Below, in pieces: positions 45,200 through 59,400 of a stretch of DNA of 64,000 bases; positions within the stretch are counted from its first letter, which is position 1; each line of letters starts with the position of its first letter. The stretch comes from Anoplopoma fimbria. Its lineage: Eukaryota > Chordata > Actinopteri > Perciformes > Anoplopomatidae. The translations under genes were made by a program, and so were the position numbers. The notes under the pieces were generated by a model. The model saw only the letters and a list, made by a program, of their open reading frames with translations, did no database searches and was not told the DNA's origin. The DNA lies in assembly GCF_027596085.1 (NCBI RefSeq), contig NC_072465.1:22145707-22209706 (forward strand), given 5' to 3'.

Positions 45200-46290
45200 A
45201 ACACACTTCCACGAGTGGAGGCAAGTGCGGGTTCATGCAGAGGGCTCGCACTGCTCCCTGCAGGGCGCTGTTATTTTAAGCCGAAACCCCACCACAATCA
45301 ATGTGTGTGTTGTTCCCTGTGTGTGTGAAGTGAAAGTAATCCCAGGATGACAAGCATGGGATGATGAGTGTTACGCAAGGTGCCACCTACAGTAACAAGA
45401 GCAGGGCCTGCTGCTGGGCATTCGCAAAATTGGTTGCCCTACGCAGCCAACCTGAAGAAAACACAAGGGAAATTGAATTAGCGGATATATGCAGAGTACA
45501 TGTTTGTATGTTTTTAAGATTCTCAAACTTCACGAATAGACTGGGCATTAGGAAAGATGGTTTGAAAACAAATAGAACAAATCTTATAATAAATGCATAA
45601 CTGAAACAATTGTGTATGCTTCCTATTCAAACCTAATACGATTAGCAAAACATTATGTTATACACTAACATTCAAACAGGAAATGAAAAGACGATTAAGT
45701 GCTAAAACCTAACTTAAGAATTGAAATCCCTTGATCTGAATAAAACGTAATCCAGAAGAGATCAATAACAAAGTGCAAACGAACCTATAAAGAAAATGTG
45801 TTATTAAAAGACTACATTTCTTTTGTCTTCTATACTACTGCTTTAAAACAAAAAGAGAGACCTAAACAAGATCTGCATATGCATCCAGCCACAACTATGT
45901 ACACACAAGACGTAAGTGTGAGATGCCCGATCACATGACGCCTCAAACTCAGCAGAAGTGTGTTCCTCATTCTCCACCGTGGCGTGACCTCAAAGAGACA
46001 AAACTTTTATTTTTTTATTAGATTCTGAAGCCAAGCCCTCCCTTACCGGCATTACCTCATGACTCACCTCAGCTGCCACGCACATTTGTTGTCGAGCTCT
46101 CTCACAGAAGCTAATACTGCCGGCTTTATCTGCTCTCACACAGCTTGAGACACCTTTACCTCACTGCTGACCTCATCCTGTCATATGATTTAATGAGCAG
46201 AGCTGTGTCACAAACCACAGTGTCAGGGGTTTGACAGGATAGGTCTATACAATGCACTAAAGATTAATGAGGTCACCTCCTCTCTCAGTG
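45200..46290. other. intergenic interval
   Basis: No gene seen. 46020-46230 is again non-repetitive and balanced in composition (ccttaccggcattacctcat) and may be regulatory. Confidence 0.3.
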
Positions 46291-46557
46291 TGTGGGAGTG
46301 TGTGTGTGTGTGTGTGTGGGAGTGTGTGGAGGAGAGGGAGGAAGAAAGACACTAGATGACTTTGGGAATCAATTTCTAAATGACGTAAATAGAATCAAAA
46401 TAATAGCTTTTCTATTCAGAGGCAGTTATAAAGTGTCTCAGGTAGACATATCTGCTTTGAATGTTATAGCTCAGGCTGTTCAATCATAATAGCCTGACAT
46501 TTTTTCATATTCAGTCCCCGGGGATTTGTGTATTCTGCCCTTTGATTCTGCTCACAT

Positions 46558-46559
<2 letters not shown>

Positions 46560-46630
<71 letters not shown>
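46560..46630. repeat. (TG)n microsatellite, about 35 units
   Basis: Uninterrupted. A shorter (GT)n is at 46852-46876, followed by a G run, and another at 46299-46318. Confidence 0.95.
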
Positions 46631-46631
<1 letters not shown>

Positions 46632-47929
46632 TTGCAGAGTTGTCTATGAGATAGGTGGCTTTGGTTTCATGAGGATAACACTTCTCTGGGGGGTGTCCGA
46701 AATCAATCAAATCCAAAACCCAAATGCTTGCCTCGCATCTCCACGGGCTATCTCAAAGGTTGGTATTGATTATTCCACCCATTCCTCTCTCTCTCGGACG
46801 GCCAGACGAAAGAGACTGCTCGAGAAATGGAGAGATGATAATGCAGTTACTGTGTGTGTGTGTGTGTGTGTGTGTGGGGGGGGACTGTATACAGCAGCAG
46901 TAATGTTTGAGGAGAGCGGAAGTTGAATGTCAGAGACAAACATGATGTGTTATGATAACCGTGGTGAGCAGTCAGGAGCCTAATGCATGTCAGCAAACGC
47001 ACATTCTTCAGAGTAATGGACTGTACACAAATTATTAGAGGAGGATGGGTGGTCAATAAAGGGTGAGGTTACTGTCATTTTTCATTTCGGCTGATGGGAG
47101 GGTACTCTAACTATTTTAGGGGAGATGGTCTAACCCTATAACCTGGTTTTTTCCCCCACAACATATTTCTATCTTATTGTGAGAGCTAATACAAAGAAAC
47201 AATATACAATAATTACACCAAAAAGTATTATTTTTGTATGCACCATCGAGGTATGTGGAATGATGTGAAAGTATTGCTGTAAACAACCCCTTCAGCACAG
47301 AGCTGCCACTTCTTTGCAGTTCACTCATTTTGCGGCTGTATTAGGCACTTATTTAGCAGTTCTTTATGAAAGAAGAACTGGCTTTATTTTTTATCATATA
47401 TTATTTTGATTTATAGTGAATCCAAAGAAAATATTTAAATATATATATGAATAATTGTGGGGAGGTGCTTTATTAAAATAAATCAGAATACAACACTAAC
47501 CCAGATCATTTTCATACAGTCCTTTAATATTTGTTATGCATTGACCCCCCCCAAAATAGCTTTAAGCACTTTATCCAAAACCATATCACATCATAAACTG
47601 GCGTCTTTGGTTTTGTTTGCAAAGCATAGTCCTCAATACAAGAGCAGGACATTGATAAATAATCGCATTACATGTATTAATTAACCTAGAAAGCCACAAA
47701 TAATGCTGGGAATTACAGGGAAGCCATTAATATCATTTAGCCTTGGTTAGTGTGCTGCAGTCTTCAACAGAGCTCAACCATCCGGGTCTCATCATCTCAA
47801 GCTGGGGGTGAGATAAATGTCTGCGCTCCTTCCTGTCGCCACCACAGACCTCCACTGGGTGGCGCTAAAACACCGGCTTGGCTCCGGTCACTGTGAGCGT
47901 GAATCCGGGTCTGCTCTCTCTCATCCTAT

Positions 47930-48424
47930 CCATACTTCAAATCCGTTTGTCTGACTGCACGGAGACGTTGCCAAACCCCATCTGCAAACCTGGACGGAGG
48001 ATTTGTAAAAAATAAAATAAAAAATAATAATAAAAATAATATTCTTTAATCCAGAAACTATGAGTGACAGTCCGGCGTGTGGTCCAGCTGCAGAGGCGCA
48101 CCGGCGGAGGGGAAAGTTGTGAGTCAGAGCCGGAGGACCAGCAACTTTTACAGACTTTTAATTCCACCGGCTGCAAGTGCCCTGCAGCCCCCGGTTAAGA
48201 CTGCTTCACCCCGGGGAGGGTGCGTCTGGACAGCTTTGACATTAGTAGTTTTTTTTTTTTTAGTTTTTTTTTTTTAAGGTTATGTGTTGTCGACGAGGGC
48301 TTCTTGAAGCGACAAGGAAATGGCATTTCTGTGAAGGAGAGCTCTCTGGTTTTTGTGGTTGACAATGGAGAATAAATGAAAAGGGACGTTTCAGGGGATT
48401 AAATTGACAGCAGCACACCGACAG
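47930..48424 (+). other. candidate non-coding first exon of tafa3
   Basis: A GC-rich block (mainly 48060-48240) ends in a strong donor, gacag|gtaggt at 48424/48425. Human TAFA3 is the next gene after PPM1J, on the opposite strand, and such genes have a non-coding leader and long first introns. A short upstream frame starts at 48060 (ATG, 20 codons, then TGA). No TAFA signal-peptide or cysteine-rich exon was found downstream in the window. So the gene name is an inference from gene order only. Confidence 0.35.
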
Positions 48425-48702
48425 GTAGGTCGAGACATGACTGACTTTAAACAATTATGCACTGCCAATTTTTTTGGAAAGCACTAACTGCGCACGTGTG
48501 TCTGCAAAACAGCCAATTTTTTGCAGACTGCCGATGAAGCTTCTCGTTTCCACTATTGATTGCTTCCACTGTGATGAATATTTATTAACTTGTGAGACAC
48601 CGGCGGTCTACTGGAAACTACTGACTTCCAGGTGACGTACAGGTGAAGCTGTCGGCTGGAGAAACGTCCAGCTCTATGCCGTCAGGAGTCAGAGGATATG
48701 AG

Positions 48703-48703
<1 letters not shown>

Positions 48704-48755
<52 letters not shown>
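48704..48755. repeat. (TG)n microsatellite
   Basis: About 26 units. A similar (GT)n with one GC interruption is at 48919-48970. Confidence 0.95.
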
Positions 48756-48756
<1 letters not shown>

Positions 48757-48923
48757 CAACATGATACCATCACTGGCTGCTTAAATGACACAAAAATCAT
48801 CAAGTTTCCTCAGAGAGGGACCCGGCTGCTCATTTTGACTGCAACAAAGACAAAAGGAAACTTATTTTTTTTTCTATGTATATGTTAATATTTAGAGGCA
48901 TATATTAAAGGCAAATGGGTGTG

Positions 48924-48971
<48 letters not shown>

Positions 48972-49097
48972 GTCTCATCAGCATGCTCACAAGTTATTAT
49001 CTGATCATGGCTTTAGAGAAGATTAATTTAACATCTACATTTTCCTGGATTTACTGGTAATCTTGTGACAAACTGGCATGAAACCATCCATCTTTAT

Positions 49098-49098
<1 letters not shown>

Positions 49099-49146
<48 letters not shown>

Positions 49147-49147
49147 T
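49099..49147. repeat. (CTAT)n tetranucleotide microsatellite
   Basis: About twelve perfect units. Confidence 0.95.
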
Positions 49148-49454
49148 GTGAAAACATTGCATAATATTTCTATATCTAATCATTTCCATCTCCTGTATCT
49201 TGGTAAAGGTTACCCCCCCCTCAAACCTAAACATGGCTCCCCACAGTAGCTCTCTACAGTGAATTGGGACCTGGTGCAGACTTCACAGCGTGGGCTGTTG
49301 TCCTCCATCAGCATGATTCCCCCACCACTCCAAAAAAAAAAAAAAACAGCTCCGGCTATAAGCGGCTTGGTTGAGACTTAAGAAAAGTACAATGCTGTTA
49401 TCTTGTTGGATTATGTTGAGAAGAGACGGGTGGAGTCCCCGATGAAAACTGCCT

Positions 49455-49459
<5 letters not shown>

Positions 49460-49548
<89 letters not shown>
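49460..49548. repeat. (TG)n microsatellite, about 44 units
   Basis: Uninterrupted; chance frames of Cys-Val or Thr-His repeats cross it. Confidence 0.95.
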
Positions 49549-49552
<4 letters not shown>

Positions 49553-51193
49553 AGATATTTATGATTATGCTTACACTCCACTCCACTGTGAATATTTCTC
49601 TTTATACAACCCCTCCCCTTCCACTTCCTCGCTTACTTTTTTTTTCCATCTCAGTCCATCTCCTTGTTCACCCCCCCTTCTTTTATCTGCCCTTCATCCT
49701 CTTGACAAGCCTTGTGCGGTCAGCTGTTTTTTTTTTTTTTTTTTTTTTCTTTCTCCCCCTCAATTAGTGCTATCATCGCATTTCATCCTGCGGACTATGA
49801 GGCCGGTAATAACCTTACACTCATAACGCAGGGTGATACAGTTCTGCCGTGATTAATTGAAGTCCCCTCAGAGAGTCAAAGGAGGTGTATATCTTCCCTT
49901 TCACACTCACTGACAGGCGACCCATTATATTGTTTTATAGATCGCCGTCAGTAGCCCTTGAAGCTGCCTGTGGCCCACTGTTGTTCTGGAGGGTTTTTTT
50001 TTTATTGTGCAGTGTTATTGGTTGTTTTTTTTGCTGACAGGCAGAGCAAAGGCCACCCTGGGAGTACTGGAGATGGGATCTCTGTGACAGTTCCACTGTA
50101 TTTGATAGTAACACTGGACAGGATTTGTACTCTCTGCAGTGAAAAAAAAGTGGGAATTATGTTACGGAGCTAAAGGCTTACAAGAAACTTGCTTCTGCAC
50201 CTGTAAATATCCCGCCACAATCACCTCGCCATGCTGCACTGTGAAACAAAAATGGTTGCTCATGCCGTTTTTTTTTTTTTGGTGGCACCGCATCTCAGCG
50301 AAACATCCAGCATGCAGAGGGTTAGACAGATTAGATTGCAATTTCAGTCGTGCTTTTCTTCTTTTTAAAAAGCCACCATCCCACTGATATTGCAACAAAA
50401 CAGCAGAGCCCGCAGAAGGCTCAGTGCAGACGGCAGGCTTGGAGAGAGAGTACTTGATATGCATGAGCCACCAGGTGATTTCCAGAGGAAGAGAACACCA
50501 TGGATAAGAGGCTTGTCTCTAGTTTTAAGGAGCCACCCCAGGCAGTATTTGTGTTCTCCGCCAGCTTCCTGCTCTCTCTGTCAGATCAATAGGGCATAAT
50601 ATGAGCGTCTGACTCCTGTTTGCAGGCGTGAGACAAAACAATACAGTTTTTTTTCGCGCTCTAGTTGGGTATGTATGAATGTATATATGTATTCACGGCT
50701 CTGTGGTAGCTTATAAGAGTGCCTGTTGAGACTAAAGCCCATCCAGATGTCTCCATGTAAGACTGACTGCTTCGATGCATTTCCTGTCGTGTGGGCACGT
50801 AAAATATATCTAAATGCAGGACGAATATACATGTGCCAGTCCAGTGTCTTGTCACACTACAGCACCACCACGAGTTAACCATAAAACCACCGGTATTGCA
50901 TCATCTCAGAAGCTCTGTATTCACCATCATCCTTGCAGATTTGGCTTAGTGGAACAATAAAAAGTCAACCATCTATCTACATGATTACACCCAATTTCAG
51001 CACCCTGAGATTCACTGCTCAGCGGTGTTCATGGGCTAATGTGTTTAGAAAGCACAGTTTGTTCCACCTCTCAAAGCACCAGCACAAGCTGCTGGGGCAA
51101 ATCCATCGGGTGTGTTTTAAGGGAAATTCAAAACACCACCGTAGTGAACGAAATGCAGCATTGTTCCGCTCGTGTACAGCTCCGTCATGTACA

Positions 51194-51229
51194 GAGGAGG
51201 AGGAGGAGGAGGAGGAGGAGGAGGAGGAC
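51194..51229. repeat. (GGA)n microsatellite
   Basis: Twelve units, purine-only on the plus strand. Confidence 0.9.
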
Positions 51230-51503
51230 ACGGGGAGAGCACATCCCATGTTTTATAGATGCCATTTAAAGGAGCATGCCCAAGATGGGCTGGCTGCAAT
51301 GAACTGTAACCGCCGACAAAACACCAAGACAATAAACAAACAAATTGGTTTCCTGGAAGCCAGCAGTGTCCCAAACTCACCCGGGCTGATCCTTGTCGAT
51401 GCGGCAAGCTTCTTTTTTTTCTTTTTTTTTCTCAGAGATTAGGCTGTGAAGCACAACTCCACATCTTATGTTATTCATGCTGATTTGCTTGTGGATGTGT
51501 GGT

Positions 51504-51650
<147 letters not shown>

Positions 51651-51772
51651 ATCCAAAGTTCAACAGTGTTTGTGAAAGTGGGTGTCTTCCTGAGTGTTTA
51701 TGTGAATGATTTGTTTGGGCACATCATGCATGTGTGTGAAGGCTTCTGTATCTCTTAATTGCTCTATTAAAG

Positions 51773-51773
51773 G

Positions 51774-51829
<56 letters not shown>

Positions 51830-51834
51830 TGTGT
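51773..51834. repeat. (GTGC)n tetranucleotide array
   Basis: About 14-15 units of alternating purine and pyrimidine, rich in CpG. It lies 125 bases after the long (GT)n array. Confidence 0.95.
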
Positions 51835-52299
51835 CCTAATGTCATTGTATTATATCCGTTCCTTCCGTTGTTTAGCTCAATGTGCATGACTGGAGTTCGA
51901 TCCTACATGGCTCGATAATCTAATGTTCACATGAACATGTTGTACTAACTTGAGTAAACAGCTCATGTCATGCATGCATTTCATTTGTGTATTTGTTTGA
52001 TTTCTCTGCAATTTTTTTTTAATAAAATGTAAGTAGTAAGAGCTAAACCGGCCCTCAGTGATTTTAGAAACAAAAGTCCTGTAAAATTTTCTTTCAGACA
52101 GTGCGAGGTGATGGACAGTTTGGATGGTCATGAGATGAACAATTGTCTGAGAGTATATCTTCAATATATCGAATATATTCGAGATAAAAGTTTATACATA
52201 AAAACGTTTAGGTGAGAAGTTAAAGAGTGACTTGAAGGTTCTGTATACGATATTCAGACTATTTATGTAGCATCAAACAAGGGTGTACTGTTATATAGT

Positions 52300-52740
52300 G
52301 GAGTCATTTCTACCTGAGCAGAGAATGAAATGTCGTGTCCCCTGTGTGTGTTTTCATCGGACCTATTCTGTGCTTTGTTTACAAAGCCGAGCTTGCCTTT
52401 CAGTGCATGTGAGCGTGCCCCGCTGGTTAGCGCCGGTTCCCCCTCATGTAAACACCGTCAGCTCTGTCAGCACTGTTGCTGCTCTTTTCACTGTTAGCGT
52501 TGTTAGCAAAGTTAGCTGCGAGCAGCCGGCTCAGTGCGCAGTTTTACACAAGGCGGAGAAGCCGTGTTTTGCTGCCCTCTTGGTTGTCAGTTTCAAGCCT
52601 TTTGACCCCTTTAAACACACCCAGCATCACTGTTGGATGATGTCACAGTGCCCTGGAGTACACCTTTACCTCACTCCAGCAAATTGAGAAGTTACACCAA
52701 TGGCGGAAAAAAACAAGAGTTCCAGGGGGTGATCAGTTAC
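52300..52740 (+). repeat. dispersed repeat, copy 2 of 2 (longer)
   Basis: It shares the core described at 43165-43440 and continues through gggtgatcagttactcttta near 52730. It carries no sustained frame. The pair shows an interspersed element, possibly a MITE; ends are not defined. Confidence 0.6.
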
Positions 52741-53562
52741 TCTTTAACCACAACTCCCAAGATGCATTTCAGTAAGAAACATCCAATCATAGACTTTACA
52801 TTTTTTTGTTTTGCGTGACAATAATGTTGGGTGGAAGTTCAAGATTATTGTGTTGAGAACAAAAATAATATATATTAATATATAATAGATATGTCTCTTT
52901 ACATTTCCTATCATATTGATCGTCTTTTGACCCCCCCTTGTGATCCTGAACCCCAACTTGGGACCCACTGATGTAAACAAACCTTAGTCAGTCAACCTTA
53001 TTCAGGTTTAAATCACAACATGATGCTTTCGAAATGATTCTTCTTTATCATGAAATGTATCCGTCTGGATTCCCAGCATACTTTTTTTTTGTGAAGGGAT
53101 GTCTCACGCAAGCCAACTCCCATTCCCTAAGCCCCAATGTTCCGTCCATCTTGAACAAACTTTGTGCACAGTGGAGGAGTCATGTGACTCGGCCTGGGAA
53201 TTTCTCCAGCTGACTCCTCAAGTGCTCTGGACGCTGAGGGCAATGAGGTTGGAGTGGAGAAGAGCCTCAGCAGAGCTCAGGAACCCACTCTTCCATGGAG
53301 GTGGTTTTCAGTCTTTTCAACCAGCCTCCTTTCTCTCTCTCTCTCTCTCTCTCCTCCATCAATCTATTGCTTTTTCTTTTCCTTGAGCTAGTCAGTATTT
53401 GGCAGCTTTCACTCTCAATAATTCCCATCAACTCGTTCTCCAGCACAGCAGCGAGGAACTCAATTCTCCAAGCCCTTAACCATTGGCCCAGTGAAAAGGT
53501 CTGGGAATTGCAGATTTTTTGAGAAGCCCACTTCTAAACCCAGGTTTCTATTGGAGTAAGGG

Positions 53563-53563
<1 letters not shown>

Positions 53564-53646
<83 letters not shown>
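53564..53646. repeat. (CT)n microsatellite, about 41 units
   Basis: A perfect polypyrimidine array; a shorter (CT)n is at 53333-53352. Confidence 0.97.
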
Positions 53647-53649
<3 letters not shown>

Positions 53650-53749
53650 GCAGTGCCTAAGGGTCCTTAGCAATTTTTTTTTCTTTTCTCTCCTACTCTT
53701 TTCTGGTGTTGTTGTCAAGCTCCACCTCATGCCTGTAATCATTAGACTG

Positions 53750-54010
53750 CAATTTGAGTAGAAAATTGCAATTACAGGGGTTTAAAAATGAGCCTGTTAT
53801 TTTCCACGCTTGTTATTTCTTTGTCGAGAGAGCAGGAGAATGGCAATCTCTTTTTGGATATAATTAAAGGAATTAGACTCAAAGAAATTGGCAATTAATG
53901 TCAAAGGTCTTACCATTTGCTTCATGTTCAGGCTGTTTTTTTCACACTGGAAGTTGGAGTATTTGCTCCTGTGGCTTGCTAAACATGATTTCAAAGGGCC
54001 CTTCCTCTGC
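53750..54010. promoter_or_regulatory. candidate conserved non-coding element
   Basis: A unique-looking A/T-balanced block with several homeodomain-type cores (ggatataattaaaggaatta, ggcaattaatgtcaaagg). It would lie in the first intron of the putative tafa3 gene. No comparison was possible. Confidence 0.25.
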
Positions 54011-54432
54011 CTCTCTTCACACAAACAATAGGAGGTGGGTTGGATTTTTTGACCCAACGGGGAAGCTGGTCAGGTTTCTCCATCATCAGATACCAGCAGT
54101 GGGAAAGCTGAGGACTCCTCTTCAAAGGAAATGTACCCATGTCATTAGATTTATTGCGCAGAAAACCAGCATCTGAGTCTTGATCCAAAGTACACGATGA
54201 GAATGAGAAACAGAAATCTGGGTGCTTGTGTTATCTCTCTCCACCGTGATAGAATTAGCTCAAGGCTAGCCGCAGTTCACGCTCCTCTTTCATCTGTTCA
54301 AACATGCCTCCTCTATCAGTCAATTTTGTACACACTGAACTATAAATACATACAGAACATTTCACTTTTAATTATTCTTTTGCAGTGTGATTTGTCAAGT
54401 CACATTTCAATGTGACGAGCTGATGAAGCTCA

Positions 54433-54433
<1 letters not shown>

Positions 54434-54506
<73 letters not shown>
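54434..54506. repeat. (TG)n microsatellite
   Basis: About 36 units, closing with gtgagtgtgag. Confidence 0.95.
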
Positions 54507-54507
<1 letters not shown>

Positions 54508-54509
54508 TG

Positions 54510-56009
54510 TGAGGGATACACAGGCTTCAACTGTGCTCTTGTAATAATTTGGGTTAATATAGTTTTGCCTCGGTGCAAACAGGGAACATTTTTGAGCGTG
54601 GGCAGCGTTTGAGCCAGGGTTGTCTGGCTGAGAGCTGTACACCCAGTGAATGCTATAAAATAATATTTCAACTGCGTAAAAATAATATTATACATATTAT
54701 ATAAGACATTTTCTTCAAATTAGACTAAATAAATGAGGAAAAGAAGAAAATGTATGACATCATATGGATGAAAAATAGGGTGAGAAAATAATCCCTCTTT
54801 TATAATGTAAAGATCAGTGTTTTCCTAGAAATCATCTTCAAAAGTCATTGGACAAATATAAGGCACTACTTGCATGCCTTATGCTACTTTTTCATTAGTC
54901 TAATCATTACATTACAAATAGACTTGCGTATAGATGACTGTTTTGTAGTTTTCCCAATTTATGATTATGATAACAAAACATCTGGTTAGTCCTCTCTGAC
55001 ATTTAGAGCTAAAGATATCAGATCTTATATTCAGTATATTGGTTCGCTGACAACTAAGCCAAACTCTGACATCACGTTACAACGTTTTTCATTTTTCATT
55101 GTACGACTGGGTTGCACAAATAAATCCAGATTGTAGTCCCAGTTTGCTACATTGGAAGATAAACAAAAAAAACTACATAAATATGGAGGGTGGAGGATGA
55201 GTTAAGGAGTCCCACAGCCAGAGGAAAGAAGCTGTTTTGAAGTCTGCTGGCTCGGCAGCTGATACTTCTGTATCTCTTTCCAGATGACAGCAGGGTGAAC
55301 TGGTTGTGGCCGAAAAAAAATGATCTTTATTGACCGACAGACTCATCACCCTGTTGTGTCTCTGTTAACCGTTTAAAAACAAGCAATCCCTGTTTACTTT
55401 TGTGGCATTTCCCTTCCTAAAAGACATCTTTGGTCGAGCATACAGACGTTGCATCAGCAATACAAGCTTTCTAACAGCCAACAGTTTGATTCAGTATTTT
55501 GGATATAGCTGTATTTCTGCTTCTCCGAACTGCATGTGAGCGGACGTACGTGGGCGTCATTCAGGCGCGTTTAAATGTGTGTTATACTTGAGCAGTTTGG
55601 GGATGTAAGTGTCTTCTAGGAAGAAGTGTCACGTTAAACGAACCGCGAAAAAAAGCAGGAAAACTAACAGTTGTAGTGACGGGACATTTTGTCTCGAACC
55701 CCCATACGAGTCTGTGTGACCGTTTCTTAAGCTTAGAGGCTCGTGTAGATTCTCTTATCATTTCCAGTCCTTTCCTCTTGTGGCCACTGCTGTATCCGTA
55801 CATGACAGCAAGACCTTTTTTTCCCCCTGTTACTGCAGCTCATTTCTGATGCTTAGATTGATGTTCTTTTTTCAGACCAGCATCAATTTTCAGATGTAAA
55901 GCAGAATGATGTGCCTTAGGATGGAAAACAATTTTGTTCTCTCTCCCTGCCTGTTCTCTTTCGTCTGGCTTGCACTCCCTCTTCCCTTCAAACGCACTCG
56001 GGGCACGAT

Positions 56010-56010
<1 letters not shown>
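54510..56010. other. non-coding interval
   Basis: No exon recognised. 55165-55370 contains a balanced segment (gagtcccacagccagaggaa, agaagctgttttgaagtctg) that reads like a fragment of a retrotransposon-derived repeat, without a usable frame. Confidence 0.3.

Positions 56011-56011
<1 letters not shown>

Positions 56012-56100
<89 letters not shown>
56012..56100. repeat. (CA)n microsatellite, about 44 units
   Basis: Followed by aacaacaac. A (GA)n array of about 16 units is at 56197-56229. Confidence 0.95.
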
Positions 56101-56102
<2 letters not shown>

Positions 56103-56193
56103 CAACAACCCCCTCTCCACTGCGTGCGGGGTGACTAATTTCTCTTGGGCTTTGGTCTTCGATGTGAGAGAGGGTGAGAATTAAGGAGAAAAT

Positions 56194-56232
<39 letters not shown>

Positions 56233-56409
56233 AGCAGTGATGCACTGGCAGCTCGGAGGAAGCCACCCACATCTAAGGAGCCTGATACCACCTCTTATCT
56301 CGTTTTTTTCCCCCTTTTTTGGTCGCCTTCCTCTATCAGGAACCAGTGCGATCCCAGTAAGCAGGCTAGAATCTGACGATACGATGTGTATCATGATTTA
56401 GGGGTTGAG

Positions 56410-59400
56410 ATCCGATAAATTGCAATGCTGTTAGTCAGGCGATATATTGTGATTTCTTTAAAATCCAAACTATCATTGTATAAAGAACTCACAATATGCA
56501 TAAAATCTAAAAGAAAGTTTATTTTTCATGCATAACAGTGGGATCTGCTTTTGCATTTGTCACAGTCCCGGTGACTTCTAACATCACAGCACTAGTTATT
56601 CTGCATTCTGTGCCACTGTCTGCCACAAATCAATATAATATCTCAAGACACGATATCTCTACACTTTAATTGTATCGATATTTTCTAACACCCCTTAAGC
56701 CCAGAGCACCCAGCATGTGTGTTGCCTTTTTGGGACTGTATCAGGTTGATCATTCTTTACTGCCCAGTTTCAGGTACTGGAGACGAATCACAAGCAATGT
56801 GCGTGGTGCTCCCATCTGGGAGGAGAAATTGAAATCTAAGTGTGCTGTTTTTGTGTCCAATTTAAGCTGTCTTTGCTGGATTCTGTTGAGCGGAACGGTT
56901 GCCAATCAGTGAGGCTTTGTTTACTCACTGTGTCCTGCTGACAAGTGGCTGGCACAAATATCAGCTGCTGTAGTGTCACACACTGTGCCTTTGTACAATT
57001 TGGCTTGCACACATACGCTGAGAAAACCAGGTTTTATGTTATACCTAACAGTCATTGAGGGAATTTGTGTCAATTGTGGATTCATCACCAGAGAAAACAT
57101 TATTTTCAAAACCTTTTAGTGAAATAAAGTCTCAAATAAAGTGACTCAAATAAAGGGAAGTAGATCAAAGAAACACAAGTAGCTGAAAAGAAAAAGGAGC
57201 GACAGCTAGAATTTGGTCAGAGGTGGTACTTTTCCCCTGATTGAGTGACTGAGATTGTTGAAATCTTGGCAGTGAGTCAGCAGGAACAATTATTAGATGT
57301 GTGTGCAGTTAAAAATGTCCCACAGAAAGTGATGAGACCTTAGAATAGTGATATTAGTCTGGTAACACTTTCTAACCCTGGATGTCCAATGGATACCGGT
57401 GTGTTGCGTTCAGGTTCCGCCACCGTTTCAGTGCGTTTCAGAAGAACAAGACGAGCAGAATTCAACAGCCTCATTTCTAATATCTCCAAAAAAAGGGTTG
57501 TTTTCCAACATTGTTTTGTGTTTTAAAAGCATATTTAATAAATCAGCAGCTCATTGATGATTGATTTGGTAACAGATACTTTACTCATTTTTATTATGGC
57601 ACACAGCGCGTTTGCTAATCTTTATATTGTATCTGTATTTTCTGAATAGTGTATATTAAAAGACGAAAAAACGTAGAATTCCTTCCCAAAGCTAGTTTTT
57701 CCTCTGTCTGAAAGTAAAGGCAGCAACAAATAAAAGCAATAGTACTATTGAAAAATCAACAAATGTAGAGAGTTATATAACTAACAAGGGAATTTTACAA
57801 TGAAAAAGGCCATGTGATAAAAACAGAATTTACTCATGTTATATAGATCACTGTAAAGGCCATTAATAACTAAAGCTTTTGGGATGCTCAGTAGCTTAAT
57901 GGTTAAAGCTCCCCTCGTTTCCTGTCTGCCTCTCTACCATCATGTATCCGATAAAAACGCCCAAAAAATAAAAAATCTCTCTGGCTTGTCTTTATCCTCC
58001 TCCAAAGTGCTTTTTCAATGTAGCTGCTACTTAGTTTTTCAGGGAAACAGTTTGACCACATACCTTCTGGAACAAAATCCATTCAATACTAACTTCCTAA
58101 CATTTATATATTGTTTATATTATTATTATAACAGCAGATTTGATGTTTCATAAGGAAGTCAGAAACCCATTAACCTCATGAAACTCAAATAAATTCACAA
58201 AAGTCTAAAAGGGTATCTCACTTTTTTAAACCATCAAATCTGTTGTCACAAACATTAGTAAGTCATTAATAAAGGTCTTCCTGATAAACAGAAGAGCCAG
58301 TTAATGTTGGAGGAGGATTAATACCATTAACACATATTTTTCCAACACGTCCTCATATCTAAACAACAAAATGAGTTGTTTGACCTTTGGAGAATACCAG
58401 CAAAAGACACATTTTGTCAAACAGACTCATTATTAAAGACCTGGTTTATGTTGTGAATTGTAGCTGAAACCCAAATACTTGGAAGAAGAAAATAACATGA
58501 TTTGGATAACAACAAGTATTTTTGTTATGTAGCTTGGGTGAGTCAACGTTGACGAACAGCGGTCTCCTGCTGAAGTCCTGTTTGTTTGACCTCAATCTCC
58601 TCCCGACCAACTGATAAATATATAGAGGATGCTTATTAGAAAGAGAGCAATTCATATTTCTTTTTTTCTGAATGAAAAATCACCGGATGGACCTGATAAT
58701 GCGATGATGCACAACAGAAAGAAAGAAAAATAGAGTTTTCTTGTTGATATGTTGAGCACTCACCCACTGCAGGATTCAAGCCGTCTCTCTTTGCATCTTC
58801 ACAAATATCTCCACTGACTATTCACTGAATATAGTCACCTCATTGCTGTGCAACACACAGAGAATTAGGCTCACATTGAGCCAACACTAAGCCATGTTCA
58901 TGTATTTGAATTGTTTCACTAATGCCAGTATTTTCCACTGCTAGTGCATCAGAAATGCCTTTCAAACTGCCTAAAATGCTGCATTGGGTGTTGGCGAGAA
59001 TGCGAGTCTATTCACTGATCTGATATCACATTATCATATAAATGATCGGCTCATCTGAGCTACAAAGGCACAACAACAACAAACGGTACCCAATCCGTAC
59101 CACCTGTCCAGTCTGTAGGCCGATTGAGCATCACTAGTACTACACACCTGTGTTTTTTCCCCCTGAGAATGCTTCATTGTGAACAATGATCCGTGTTGAA
59201 ATCTGCAGAAGAAGAGCTAGTTAATGTTAACTGTTAGCAGGCGGAGGGCAGCGTTTGTGATTATGATTCTCACTGCTCTTTTTGGGAAGACCCGTCCTGT
59301 GTAGGTGGTTGAAGTTGGGCATTGATATTGAGTAGTTAGGGTCAGGGTGGCCCATTGGTCAGGGCATGTGACCTGAACAAATGAGGTTACTAGTACCTCT

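Noticed and set aside
53519..53761. Frames of Leu-Ser or Arg-Glu repeats
   Set aside because: Product of the (CT)n/(GA)n array.
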